DNA from: Nocardia jejuensis NBRC 103114
GTDB lineage: Bacteria; Actinomycetota; Actinomycetes; Mycobacteriales; Mycobacteriaceae
Length of the DNA stretch: 64,000 bases
Reading direction: 5' to 3'
NCBI RefSeq assembly: GCF_001613145.1
Contig: NZ_BDBU01000032.1
Location: forward strand, 62,001-126,000
Shown here: piece by piece, positions 1-8,574 of the stretch
How the letters are laid out: each line of letters begins with the position of its first letter
Position numbering within the stretch: position 1 is the first letter of the stretch
Translations under genes and position numbers: made by a program
The notes under the pieces: model-generated
Told to the model about the DNA's origin: nothing
Seen by the model: the letters and a program-made list of their open reading frames with translations, nothing else
Databases searched by the model: none

Positions 1-540
1 CTGGACTGCTGTCAGGAAACGGACGGCGGCGTCGCGATCGTCGTGACCAGCGCCGAGCGGGCCAGGGATCTCCCCAACAAGCCGGCCGTGATCGCCGGTG
101 CCGCACAGGGTTCCGGCGCCGACCAGTACGTGATGACCAGTTACTACCGCGACGCCATGACCGGTCTCCCGGAAATGGGCCTGGTGGGCGACCAGCTCTG
201 GTCACAGTCGGGCCTGCGCCCCGAGGACATGCAGGCCGCCATCCTCTACGACCACTTCACCCCGTTCGTCCTCATGCAGCTCGAGGAACTGGGCTTCTGT
301 GGACGCGGCGAGGCCAAGGACTTCATCAAGGACGGCGCCATCGAACTGGGCGGGCGCCTGCCCTTGAACACCCACGGCGGCCAACTCGGCGAGGCCTACA
401 TCCACGGCATGAACGGCATCGCCGAAGGAGTCCGCCAGATCCGCGGCACCTCGGTGAACCAGGTCCAAGCCCTGGAGAACATCGTCGTCACCGCCGGCAC
501 CGGCGTCCCCACCTCCGGCCTGGTCCTCACCACCAACTGA
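1..540 (+). CDS. ltp2: Ltp2-like steroid side-chain aldolase, C-terminal 179 residues (5' end outside window)
   Basis: Thiolase-fold lipid-transfer protein. Ltp2 proteins, with a DUF35 partner, are known to cleave the 17-hydroxy-C22 steroid CoA ester by retro-aldol reaction in cholesterol side-chain breakdown. The frame is open from the first base, so the start lies upstream. Visible motifs are ILYDHFTPF (Tyr at visible residue 83), NTHGGQLGEAYIHG (Tyr at 133) and a C-terminal TAGTGVPTSG. The two tyrosines are 50 residues apart, the spacing I recall for the catalytic tyrosines of characterised Ltp2. Cys and His of a true thiolase are not visible in this part. The gene ends in a strong terminator at 580-620, so it is the last gene of its operon. 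It could be another Ltp paralogue, but the C-terminal sequence closely resembles Rv3540c as I remember it. Confidence 0.82.
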   Translation: MDCCQETDGGVAIVVTSAERARDLPNKPAVIAGAAQGSGADQYVMTSYYRDAMTGLPEMGLVGDQLWSQSGLRPEDMQAAILYDHFTPFVLMQLEELGFCGRGEAKDFIKDGAIELGGRLPLNTHGGQLGEAYIHGMNGIAEGVRQIRGTSVNQVQALENIVVTAGTGVPTSGLVLTTN

Positions 541-579
541 ACCCGGCCACCGGACAACAACAGTCGCCCAGCGCAATTC

Positions 580-620
580 ACCCCGGACCGCGAGCATCTG
601 CTCGCGGTCCGGGGTTTTTC
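580..620 (+). terminator. Rho-independent terminator after ltp2
   Basis: A perfect 16-bp inverted repeat (arm ACCCCGGACCGCGAGC at 580-595, complement at 600-615) with a 4-nt loop is followed by TTTTTC. It is the most classical terminator in the window and isolates ltp2 from the next gene. Confidence 0.92.
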
Positions 621-673
621 ATCGGTGCTGCGGCGTAGATTGGGGACTTCGGGCCACGGGGAAGAGGTTCAGG

Positions 674-985
674 ATGACCACTGTGCGGGAACAGGTCGAG
701 AAAGCCGTGGCATTGGGGGCCGACGCTGTGTACAGCGCGCCCTACGAGACCGCGGACGGCACGACGATCGTGACGGCGTACAGCGCCGGAGGGTGGTTCG
801 GGGGGCCTCGGGTGATCGGGGTGTTCGCGGTGAAGGACGGGCAGGTTCGGTACGAGGCCGCCATCGATGGGTCGCGGATCGCGACCATCGGCGTGCTGAC
901 GGGGTTGGTGGCGGCGGCGCTCTCGACGCTGGCGGTGCTGCGGCGGCCGCCGTGGCCGGACCTGAGGATCACACAGAACCTGTGA
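674..985 (+). CDS. Small hypothetical protein with one C-terminal membrane segment
   Basis: This 103-residue protein has a soluble alpha/beta-looking N-terminus (residues 1-70, with DGTTIVTAYSAGGWFGG) and one hydrophobic segment at about 72-89, followed by a basic, proline-containing tail. The ATG at 674 follows the purine-rich GAAGAGG at 661-667. I do not recognise the family. It overlaps the 3' end of the convergent TetR gene by 17 bases, so the two end tail to tail. It is supported by codon bias and the ribosome site, not by homology. Confidence 0.55.
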   Translation: MTTVREQVEKAVALGADAVYSAPYETADGTTIVTAYSAGGWFGGPRVIGVFAVKDGQVRYEAAIDGSRIATIGVLTGLVAAALSTLAVLRRPPWPDLRITQNL

Positions 986-1676
986 GGTGAACGGCCAGGA
1001 CCCTCGCCAGCTGGTCGACGCTGGCGGGTGTGCCGGGGGTGAGTGCTGTTCTGGCGCCCGCGAATCGGTCGAAGATCAGGCCTTCTATGACGGCGATGAA
1101 GTCGGCCGCCCGGGTCTCGGGATCGGTGGATCCGAGCGAGCGGAACAGGCTGGTCGCGTGCCGGTGTGAGAACAGGCAGCCGGTGAGCCGTTCGTGCAGG
1201 GTTGGGTCGCCGAGCAGGTCGATGATGAGGGCGTGGCGGGTGATCAGATGGGTACGGCGGTGTGCCAGTAGTTGATCGAGCCAGGTCGCGATGTTCCGGG
1301 CCGGGATGTCCGCATCTGTCCGGGCGGGCGGATCGTGGGGGACGGCCGATTCGACGAGCGCGGCCGGTTCCCCGGGCGGGTCCGGTTCACCCAGGATGGC
1401 TGGGTCGTTGGGATCGGCCGGTTCGCCGGGGCCGCCCGGGGGCGGGCGCAGGGTGTTCGCCGCGGCGAAATCGATGCGTGAGCGCAGCGCGATCCGCTCG
1501 ACGACGGCCTCGATCAGCCTGCGCTTGGTGCGGAAGTAGTAGGAGGTCGAGCCCGGGGGCAGGTCGAGTGCCGTATCCAGGGCGCGGTGGGTCAGAGCCC
1601 GGAGTCCCTGTGCCGCAATGAGATCGATGGCGCAATCCACGATCAGTGTGCGGCGTTCGGGTGTGGAAGTGATCAC
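969..1676 (-). CDS. TetR-family repressor with a proline-rich insert
   Basis: The 235-residue protein starts with GTG. The N-terminal DNA-binding domain covers about residues 8-55, with recognition-helix region LTHRALDTALDLPPGSTSYYF. The second domain is interrupted at about 78-125 by a low-complexity stretch rich in Pro, Gly, Glu and Asp, absent from usual TetR proteins of about 190-200 residues. The gene is divergent from a ZapE-like ATPase, and two inverted repeats lie between the starts, so it probably controls itself and that ATPase. The ligand is unknown. Confidence 0.85.
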   Translation of the reverse strand: MITSTPERRTLIVDCAIDLIAAQGLRALTHRALDTALDLPPGSTSYYFRTKRRLIEAVVERIALRSRIDFAAANTLRPPPGGPGEPADPNDPAILGEPDPPGEPAALVESAVPHDPPARTDADIPARNIATWLDQLLAHRRTHLITRHALIIDLLGDPTLHERLTGCLFSHRHATSLFRSLGSTDPETRAADFIAVIEGLIFDRFAGARTALTPGTPASVDQLARVLAVHLTGSV

Positions 1677-1701
1677 TGTGGGCCCTCCGCGGTCGCTCGA
1701 T

Positions 1702-1738
1702 CCTCTACAACTATAGAGGAGGCTCTACGGATGTAGAG
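1702..1738. promoter_or_regulatory. Two tandem inverted repeats, likely TetR operators
   Basis: CCTCTA-N6-TAGAGG lies at 1702-1719, and CTCTACGGATGTAGAG, with perfect 6-bp arms, lies at 1723-1738. Both carry the same half-site (CTCTA). They sit in the 80-bp gap between the divergent TetR gene (start 1676) and the ATPase gene (start 1757), the usual place for a TetR operator. The assignment to this TetR is inferred from position. Confidence 0.72.
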
Positions 1739-1756
1739 ACGGGCAGGGAGGCCGCC

Positions 1757-2725
1757 ATGGATACCCCGGAGATCGTTCTGGACCGCGATCAGCTGATCGC
1801 CGCCGACCGCCTCGACGCCGTCGCGGCCCGCGTCGGCAGGCGGTTCCGCCGTCCCCGCGGGCTGTACCTGTACGGCGGGCCGGGACGCGGCAAGACCATG
1901 CTGATGGACCGGTTCTTCGCCTCGGTGCGCACCGAGCGCAAGCGGCGCTTGCACTTTCACGGCTTCTTCGCCCAACTGAACGCGGCCATCCACGAATACG
2001 GTTCGGTCGACGCCGCGTCCGACGCGCTGCTCGGTGACGCCGATCTGATCTGCTTCGACGAATTCCACGTGCACGATACCGGCGACGCCCGGCTCGTCGC
2101 CCGGCTGCTGGAGCGGCTCTTCGACCGGCGCATCACCCTCGTGGTGACCTCGAACTACCCACCGGAACAGCTCCTGCCCAACCCGATCGCGCATCCGATG
2201 TTCGAGCCGACCATCGAGCGGATCCTCGAGCACCTCGACGTGCTGTCGGTCAACGGCCCACAGGATTACCGCCGCCTCGGTGGCCGGCGCACGGGGTTCG
2301 CGGCCGGGCACTATGTGATCGGCCCGTGCGCGGTGATCGGCCCGTGTGGAACCGCAGGCGCTGCCGAGGTGCCGATCGCGCATCGGCTCCTGCATGCCCG
2401 CCGGGCCGAGAGCGGCACGCTGACGGTCGATTTCGCGCAGCTGTGCGGTATCCCTGTGTCTGCGGCCGATTTCCTGGAGCTGGCCCGCCGGTATCAGCGC
2501 TGGACCCTCTGCGAGGTGCCCGCGATGGACGCCGTGCCCCCGGAGTGGGTGATGCGGTTCGTGAACCTGGTGGATGTGCTCTACGACGCCGATCTCGAGC
2601 TCTCGATCCACGCTCGGGTCCCGCTGGAACGGCTGAGCGCGGAGGTCGAGCGGGTTCCCGACCTCTATCGCACCGTCAGCCGCCTCGGTGAACTCGCTGT
2701 TCAGGAGGCTGCGGTCCGGGTGTAG
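1757..2725 (+). CDS. zapE: AFG1/ZapE-like AAA ATPase
   Basis: The 322-residue P-loop ATPase has Walker A GGPGRGKT at 40-47 and Walker B ADLICFDEFH at about 95-104. The downstream DTGDARLVARLLERLF and VVTSNYPPEQLLPNP (sensor) regions are typical of AFG1/ZapE proteins. Family members act in cell division (ZapE at the Z-ring in proteobacteria) or in protein quality control. The actinobacterial role is not settled. The start follows GGGCAGGGAGG at 1741-1751. Its promoter region contains the palindromes described for the divergent TetR gene, an unusual coupling for a housekeeping ATPase. Confidence 0.88.
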   Translation: MDTPEIVLDRDQLIAADRLDAVAARVGRRFRRPRGLYLYGGPGRGKTMLMDRFFASVRTERKRRLHFHGFFAQLNAAIHEYGSVDAASDALLGDADLICFDEFHVHDTGDARLVARLLERLFDRRITLVVTSNYPPEQLLPNPIAHPMFEPTIERILEHLDVLSVNGPQDYRRLGGRRTGFAAGHYVIGPCAVIGPCGTAGAAEVPIAHRLLHARRAESGTLTVDFAQLCGIPVSAADFLELARRYQRWTLCEVPAMDAVPPEWVMRFVNLVDVLYDADLELSIHARVPLERLSAEVERVPDLYRTVSRLGELAVQEAAVRV

Positions 2726-2888
2726 TCGCCCGTACCGGTCGCCCGCGCGTCGGGAGGGCAACGCACCGGTGAACGCGCCGACTCGATCGACAGGCACGGT
2801 TCACGTGCCGTCAACGCGGAGGGGGTCTGGCGTTGCGGGCGGCTTCCTACCGTGCTTGCAGGAGGCAGCACCGAACCGGAGGGGACCG

Positions 2889-4106
2889 ATGCGAATCCGC
2901 GAGCAGGCAAGGGGTTCCGAGCCACGGAATCCGAGTATCCCGGGCGGCCGGCTGCGAGTGCTGGTTGTCGCCGAGTCCTTCCTTCCCCAGGTCAACGGCG
3001 TCACCAATTCGGTTCGGCGAGTGCTGGATCATCTCGCGGCCAAGGGCCACGAAGCAGTGCTGGTCGCGCCCACCGGGCCGGCCGAGTACGCCGGGTTCCG
3101 CGTGCACGTGGTGCGCGGGGCCCGGCTGCCGTTCTATCGGGACTTCCGGATCGGCCTGGAGACCCGCCGTCGATTGCGCCGAGTCATCAGGGAATTCGAG
3201 CCGGATGTCGTACACATCGCGTCGCCGGCCACGCTCGGCTATCAGGCGGCCAGGGTGGCGAAGGAACTCGATGTTCCGACCGTCGCCATTTACCAGACCG
3301 ATCTGGTGGGTTTCGCCGAGCGCTACGACCTTCCGGGTGGCGTCCGGACCATGGCCGCCCTCACCCGGCGGATCCACCTGCAGGTGAATCGCACTCTCGC
3401 GCCCTCGAGCGCCAGTCTGCGTCAGCTCGAACTGCTGGGGATTCCCAACCTCTCCCGGTGGCCGCGCGGCGTCGATCTGGAGCAGTTCGGCCCGTTCCGG
3501 CGGTCCGAGGAATTGCGAAAGCGCCTGGCCCCCAACGGCGAAGCCCTGGTCGGCTACATCGGCCGCCTCGCCCCCGAGAAGGAGCTCGAACTGCTGGCGC
3601 ACCTGCGCCCGCTGCCGGGCGTGCGCCTGGTCATCGTCGGCGGTGGCCCGGAGGAGAAGCGGCTGCGCAAATTGCTGCCCGGCGCGGCCTTCCTCGGCGT
3701 GCTGCACGGCGAGGAACTCGGCGCGGCGTACGCCTCCCTCGACGTCTTCGTGCACACCGGCAGACACGAAACCTATTGCCAGGCAGCGCAGGAGGCACTG
3801 GCCTCCGGTGTCCCGGTGGTCGCGCCCCGCTCGGGCGGCCCGATCGACGTGGTCGAACCGGGCGCCGGATTCCTCTACCCGCCCGGTGACGCCACCGCCA
3901 TGACCGAGCTGGTCCAGCGGCTGGTGCAGGACCGGGACCTGCACGCGCGCACCGCGTCCGCCGCCTGCCGCAGTGTCCGGAACCGCTCCTGGTCCGCCGT
4001 CAACGATCTGCTCGTCCGCCACTATCGCGAAGTGATCGCGGAGGCGCTGATGCCCGACTCGGCTCAGACCGACCTCTGCGGCCCGCTCTCCAAGGAGGCC
4101 TCCTGA
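2889..4106 (+). CDS. mgtA: GT4 alpha-mannosyltransferase, MgtA type
   Basis: The 405-residue GT-B glycosyltransferase opens with an N-terminal acceptor domain (LRVLVVAESFLPQVNGVTNS). The C-terminal nucleotide-sugar domain carries GRLAPEKELE, VIVGGGPEE and an EX7E motif in HETYCQAAQEALASG. In Corynebacteriales, MgtA transfers mannose from GDP-mannose to glucuronosyl-diacylglycerol, on the route to a lipomannan-like glycolipid. The ATG at 2889 is preceded by GGAGGGGACCG. Longer in-frame readings from 2688 lack similarity and overlap the ATPase gene. The stop overlaps the next gene in TGATG, so the two are translationally coupled. PimB-type mannosyltransferases are the nearest alternative. Confidence 0.82.
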   Translation: MRIREQARGSEPRNPSIPGGRLRVLVVAESFLPQVNGVTNSVRRVLDHLAAKGHEAVLVAPTGPAEYAGFRVHVVRGARLPFYRDFRIGLETRRRLRRVIREFEPDVVHIASPATLGYQAARVAKELDVPTVAIYQTDLVGFAERYDLPGGVRTMAALTRRIHLQVNRTLAPSSASLRQLELLGIPNLSRWPRGVDLEQFGPFRRSEELRKRLAPNGEALVGYIGRLAPEKELELLAHLRPLPGVRLVIVGGGPEEKRLRKLLPGAAFLGVLHGEELGAAYASLDVFVHTGRHETYCQAAQEALASGVPVVAPRSGGPIDVVEPGAGFLYPPGDATAMTELVQRLVQDRDLHARTASAACRSVRNRSWSAVNDLLVRHYREVIAEALMPDSAQTDLCGPLSKEAS

Positions 4107-5581
4107 TGCTCCGCATCTCCGTCATCGGCACCGGCTATCTGGGCGCCACGCATGCCGCGGGCATGGCCGAACTCGGCTTCGAGGTGCTCGGCGTGGACAA
4201 CAATCCGGCCAAGGCGGACGCGCTGTCCGCGGGCCGGGTGCCGTTCCACGAGCCGGGTCTGCCCGAATTGCTCTCCGGGCACGTCGCGTCCGGCCGTCTG
4301 CGCTTCGGCACCTCGCTGCTCGCCGCCGCGCGTTTCGCGGATGTCCACTTCCTCTGTGTGGGAACGCCTCCCGGACCGAACGGCGCGGCCGATCTCTCCC
4401 AGCTGTACGCCGCCCTGGACGGTCTGGTCCCGAACCTGACCCGCAATTGCCTGATCGTGGGCAAGTCAACGGTTCCGGTGGGCACCGCCGAGGCCCTCAC
4501 CGCGCATATCGCCGAACTAGTGCCTCCGGGCATCTCGGTGGATCTGGCCTGGAACCCGGAGTTCCTGCGCGAGGGCCACGCGGTGTTCGACACCCTGCAC
4601 CCGAACCGCCTGGTCTTCGGCGTCACGACGCCGGACGCGGAATGGGCGCTGCGCCAGGTCTATGCGACTCCGATCGCGGCGGGCTCCCCGGTCGTGATCA
4701 CCAATCTCCCGACGGCCGAGCTGATCAAGGTCTCGGCCAATGCCTTTCTGGCCACGAAGATCTCGTTCATCAACGCGATGGCCGAGCTGTGTGAGATCGC
4801 GGGGGCCGATGTGACCCTGCTGGCCGACGCGCTCGGTCACGACGATCGCATCGGCCGCAAGTTCCTCGGCGCGGGGCTGGGTTACGGCGGCGGCTGCCTG
4901 CCCAAGGACGTGCGCGCTCTGATCGCCCGCGCCACCGAACTGGGCGCGGGTGAAGCGGTCGATTTCCTGCGTGACGTCGACGCCGTGAACGTGCGCCGCC
5001 GCGAACGCGTGGTGCGCGACACCCTGGAACTGCTGCGCGACCGAGGAATCGAAGACAGTTGCCGCGTAGGCATTCTCGGCGCGGCCTTCAAGCCGCTGTC
5101 GGACGACGTCCGTGATTCCCCGGCCCTGGACGTCGCCACCAGCCTGCATGCCGCCGGTGTCGAGGTGACCGTATTCGACCCCGCCGCAACGAGTACCGCG
5201 CGTGCCGTCGCGCCCCAGCTGGTCTACGCCGCCACCGCCGCTGCCGCCCTGCACCAGGCCGACGTGGTCCTGCATCTCACCGAGTGGAGCGAATTCCGGG
5301 ACCTGGACCCGGTTTTCCTGCGCACGGTCGCGCGCGGGGGAGTGATCATCGACGCTCGCAACACCCTCGATCCGGAGCCCTGGCTGGCCGCGGGCTGGGA
5401 CTTCCGCTCCCTCGGCCGACTCGTCGAGCACCGCTCGGCGCCGGTCCGGGTCGAGCCGCTGCCGGCGCCCGCCCACTCCCAGCCGTCCCGGCACCAGCCT
5501 CGCGTTCTCCCCGATCCGTCACGCGCACTGTCCGATTCGCCCCTGAACCGGCTGCGCGCCAGAGTGCGCCGCATCGCGTAG
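4106..5581 (+). CDS. udgA: UDP-glucose 6-dehydrogenase
   Basis: The 491-residue enzyme oxidises UDP-glucose to UDP-glucuronate with NAD+. The N-terminal Rossmann motif is GTGYLGATHAAG at 8-19, the catalytic cysteine is Cys264 in GYGGGCLPKD, and DDVRDSPALDVA marks the C-terminal domain. The last ~50 residues are a Pro/Arg-rich extension beyond the usual core. AAGGAGG at 4092-4098 precedes the ATG, which shares one base with the mgtA stop. Supplying glucuronate for the glycolipid acceptor of MgtA is a direct functional link (inference). GDP-mannose dehydrogenases share the fold, but UDP-glucose is the likelier substrate. Confidence 0.88.
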   Translation: MLRISVIGTGYLGATHAAGMAELGFEVLGVDNNPAKADALSAGRVPFHEPGLPELLSGHVASGRLRFGTSLLAAARFADVHFLCVGTPPGPNGAADLSQLYAALDGLVPNLTRNCLIVGKSTVPVGTAEALTAHIAELVPPGISVDLAWNPEFLREGHAVFDTLHPNRLVFGVTTPDAEWALRQVYATPIAAGSPVVITNLPTAELIKVSANAFLATKISFINAMAELCEIAGADVTLLADALGHDDRIGRKFLGAGLGYGGGCLPKDVRALIARATELGAGEAVDFLRDVDAVNVRRRERVVRDTLELLRDRGIEDSCRVGILGAAFKPLSDDVRDSPALDVATSLHAAGVEVTVFDPAATSTARAVAPQLVYAATAAAALHQADVVLHLTEWSEFRDLDPVFLRTVARGGVIIDARNTLDPEPWLAAGWDFRSLGRLVEHRSAPVRVEPLPAPAHSQPSRHQPRVLPDPSRALSDSPLNRLRARVRRIA

Positions 5582-6072
5582 AAGTCCGCACACTCCGCGA
5601 GGACCCGGTCGCATCGCGCATCGAGCTTCCTCGCACACAGGGATTCGACGATGCGCCCGCGCCCGTCCAAGGTGCGGAGCCGGGCCGTAGGCAGGCGGCG
5701 AGTTCCGCTCACTGCCAGTCGATCTCGGCTCACCGACCGAATCGGCGACCGGGTTCGCGTGAATCTCCACGCCCGCCGCCCTGACCGGATGTGCCAGTGG
5801 GCCTCGCCCGCGTCACCATGGCAAACCCTTGTCACCCCCGCCTGACAGTCGCCGATTTGCCGGGGTGGTGAATGAACGACCCACTCGGGCGGAAGCCATC
5901 GTGCGACCGGTATCCCCGTGCTTGCTGGGCAGATAGCCGACATACCTCTCGAACCGTCCGGTCCTATTTAGGTCGGATTTGCATGTAACCCGTGTTCGCC
6001 GTTTCCCTCCAGAGAAACCGCTTGGCATGTAACTATGTGCCTGATTTTGCAGGACTCCGGTTAGGGGGTGTG
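5582..6072. other. Intergenic region, 490 bp, with a 9-bp direct repeat near its end
   Basis: No convincing gene lies here; the open frames are in atypical codon phases. GC falls over 5940-6060, consistent with the promoter of the following operon. GCATGTAAC occurs twice, at 5981-5989 and 6025-6033 (44 bp apart), and could be a regulator site. I see no recognisable riboswitch. Confidence 0.45.
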
Positions 6073-7014
6073 GTGACTGGAGCGGGGTCGGTGGCAACGC
6101 GCGCGATCGGACTGATCGCGCTGCTGGCGCTTGCCGTGGTCGCCCTGCGCGGATACCTGCCGGGCACCGGCGGACCCGATGCCCCGCATGCTTCCTCGGC
6201 GGTCACCATCGCCCTGATGCCGGTGCTGCTGCTGGTTTCGATCGTCATCCTGGCAGCCGGAGTGATCAACAGTCAGCACCGGTTGCCACTGGCCATGCCG
6301 GAACCCGATCACGATCGGGACCGTCCGACCGTGCGGCTGAACCGGGTCGCGCTACTGGCCCTGATCGGGGCGGCGGCCGTCGCGCTGCTGCTCACCGCGG
6401 CGGTGTCGGTCTACCTGGTCGGACCCGGCCGGGACGACTCCTCCGAGACGGCGCCGACCCAGTCTCCGGGCGCGACCGCGGACGCTCCCGTGCAAACCCT
6501 TTCGCCGCCGCCGGAATCCATCTCCTCGCCGCCGCTCACCGGAACCGCGCTGCTGCTGGTCGGCATCGGCGCGGCGGCTCTGGTTGGGGTGGCCATGGCG
6601 GGGCTGGTCGTGGTCGCGGTGAGTTCGTCCCGGCGTCCGGCCCGGCAACCCGGCACCGCCGTTCCGGTCACTCCCGTCGAGGCGGTCTCGCTGGCGAAGG
6701 TCGCGGAGATGGGTCTGGCGGCCATGATCGCGCCGGGCCAGGATCCCCGCACGGCCATCATCGCCTGCTACGTGGCCATGGAGTACGGCCTGACCCAGGC
6801 GCGGGAGGTGGCGCCGCTGATCTCCGACACCCCCTCGGAGGTGTTGGCGCGCGCCTTCGATCGCGGATTCCTGCACGACGCGTCCGCGCGCGAGCTGGTC
6901 GCGCTGTTCGAGGAGGCCCGTTTCAGCCCGCACTCCATGCTGGAGTGGCAGCGGATGCGGGCCGAGCAGTTGCTGCGTATCGTGTTGGCTGATCTGCAGC
7001 GGCAGGCCGCATGA
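6073..7014 (+). CDS. Membrane protein with C-terminal DUF4129
   Basis: About 313 residues. The membrane spans are near the N-terminus (GLIALLALAVVAL), around the ALMPVLLLVSIVILAAG stretch, a third (ALLALIGAAAVALLL), and a fourth before the C-domain. The cytoplasmic C-terminal region carries the DUF4129 signature around ACYVAMEYGLTQAR...FSPHSM. DUF4129 proteins accompany MoxR and DUF58 proteins and are thought to act with them in envelope or protein maturation. Start choice: GTG 6073 lies 4 nt after TTAGGGGG; GTG 6070 is nearly equivalent. It is first gene of a five-gene operon. Confidence 0.78.
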   Translation: MTGAGSVATRAIGLIALLALAVVALRGYLPGTGGPDAPHASSAVTIALMPVLLLVSIVILAAGVINSQHRLPLAMPEPDHDRDRPTVRLNRVALLALIGAAAVALLLTAAVSVYLVGPGRDDSSETAPTQSPGATADAPVQTLSPPPESISSPPLTGTALLLVGIGAAALVGVAMAGLVVVAVSSSRRPARQPGTAVPVTPVEAVSLAKVAEMGLAAMIAPGQDPRTAIIACYVAMEYGLTQAREVAPLISDTPSEVLARAFDRGFLHDASARELVALFEEARFSPHSMLEWQRMRAEQLLRIVLADLQRQAA

Positions 7015-7066
7015 AACTTGTTGTGGCAGTGACGCCTGCCGTTCGGGACGGAACGGGGGGTCCCTC

Positions 7067-7570
7067 ATGAACCGCATCGCGATCGTCGTCGGCGCGGTGG
7101 CGCTGGTCGGCCTGTTCGAGGTGCTGACCCTGAGCGATCAACGCGAGTCGCTGCTGCCGATCGCCGCGATCCCGGTGGCCGGAGCACTCTGGTTGCTGGT
7201 CTGGTCGCTGGTGCAACGCTCACGGCGGCCCGCCCCGGCCGGGCCCGAGGAACACGAAATCGACAACGGTCCAGCCGAAATGCTGCAACGCTGGCAGGCC
7301 AGGGCGCAGATGCTCGCGGACCGCGCCGACGGCTCCCGGGCAGACTGGGACCGGCACCTGCGGCCCCTGCTGGCCAAGGAGTTCGAGCTGACCAGCGGCC
7401 ACCGCTCGGCCAAGAACCGGCGCGCCACCGAGGCCGCCGGCCTGCTGCAGTTCGGACCGGACCTGTGGCGCTGGGTGGATCCGGCCAATTCCGCCCCGCG
7501 CGATCAGGTCAATCGCGCGCCCGGGCCCGCGGCGCTGGACGAGATCCTGCGCCGCCTGCAGAACATGTGA
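7067..7570 (+). CDS. Hypothetical membrane protein of the MoxR/DUF58 operon
   Basis: 167 residues. Two short hydrophobic segments lie near the N-terminus (about 3-22 and 28-45), followed by a soluble, Arg/Ala-rich helical domain (AEMLQRWQARAQMLADRADG). I recognise no named domain. It lies 52 bp after the DUF4129 gene and 41 bp before moxR on the same strand. This gene place in mycobacterial relatives is also occupied by a short hypothetical membrane protein. It is probably a partner in the same membrane complex. Confidence 0.72.
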   Translation: MNRIAIVVGAVALVGLFEVLTLSDQRESLLPIAAIPVAGALWLLVWSLVQRSRRPAPAGPEEHEIDNGPAEMLQRWQARAQMLADRADGSRADWDRHLRPLLAKEFELTSGHRSAKNRRATEAAGLLQFGPDLWRWVDPANSAPRDQVNRAPGPAALDEILRRLQNM

Positions 7571-7611
7571 ACCGATTTAGCGAGAGCTGTGCCGAAATTG
7601 CTTGGAGTGAG

Positions 7612-8574
7612 ATGACATCCCCGATGGACGTGACGGTCAAGCGCACCGATGCCGTGCTGCGCGAAATCTCCCGGGTCGTGGTCGGCAAGCGGGACGAACT
7701 GCAGCTGATCATGATCGCGGTGCTCGCCGGCGGACACATCCTGATCGAGGATCTTCCCGGACTGGGCAAGACCCTCATCGCGCGCTCGTTCGCGACGGCG
7801 CTGGGCCTGGACTTCACCCGCGTGCAGTTCACCCCGGACCTGTTGCCCGCCGACCTGATCGGCTCGACCATCTACGACATGCATTCGGGCCGCTTCAGTT
7901 TCCGCCGCGGCCCGGTGTTCACGAACATGCTGCTCGCCGACGAGATCAACCGCACTCCGCCCAAGACCCAGGCGGCGCTGCTGGAGGCGATGGGCGAGGG
8001 ACAGGTCTCCATCGACGGTGAAACCTTCCCGCTGCCCGACCCTTTCATCGTCATAGCCACCGACAACCCGATCGAATACGAGGGCACCTATCCGTTGCCC
8101 GAGGCGCAGCTGGACCGCTTCGCCATGCAACTGCGGCTCGGCTACCTGTCCGAGGCCGACGAGATGAGCATGATCCGCCGCCGCCTCGAGCGCGGCTCGC
8201 AACCGGCTCAGATCGGCCAGGTGGTGGATGCCCTGGGCCTGATCGAGATGCGTCAGAGCGTCGAATTCGTGACCGTGCACCCCGATGTGGTCGGCTACGT
8301 GGTCTCGCTCGCCGCCGCCACCCGCGGCCATCCACAGGTGGAGGTGGGCGCCAGCCCGCGCGCGGAACTCGACCTGGTGCAGATGGCGCGCGCCCGCGCC
8401 CTGCTCAGCGGCCGCGACTACGTGGTGCCCGAAGACGTGAAGGCGCTGGCCGTCACGGCCATGGCGCACCGCATCACCCTGCGTCCCGAGATGTGGGTGC
8501 GCCGCATCCGCGGTGAGGACGTGATCTCCGAACTACTGCGCCGCCTGCCGGTGCCGCGCGCGACACCCGCATGA
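7612..8574 (+). CDS. moxR: MoxR-type AAA+ ATPase
   Basis: The 320-residue ATPase has Walker A EDLPGLGKTL around 46-55, Walker B MLLADEINR around 106-114, a sensor region (VIATDNPIEYEGTYPLPEAQLDRF) and the C-terminal lid. MoxR ATPases act as chaperones that mature protein complexes, typically with a VWA/DUF58 partner. The ATG at 7612 follows TTGGAGTGAG. The stop overlaps the DUF58 start in ATGA. Longer readings from 7465 overlap the preceding gene and are not used. Confidence 0.92.
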   Translation: MTSPMDVTVKRTDAVLREISRVVVGKRDELQLIMIAVLAGGHILIEDLPGLGKTLIARSFATALGLDFTRVQFTPDLLPADLIGSTIYDMHSGRFSFRRGPVFTNMLLADEINRTPPKTQAALLEAMGEGQVSIDGETFPLPDPFIVIATDNPIEYEGTYPLPEAQLDRFAMQLRLGYLSEADEMSMIRRRLERGSQPAQIGQVVDALGLIEMRQSVEFVTVHPDVVGYVVSLAAATRGHPQVEVGASPRAELDLVQMARARALLSGRDYVVPEDVKALAVTAMAHRITLRPEMWVRRIRGEDVISELLRRLPVPRATPA

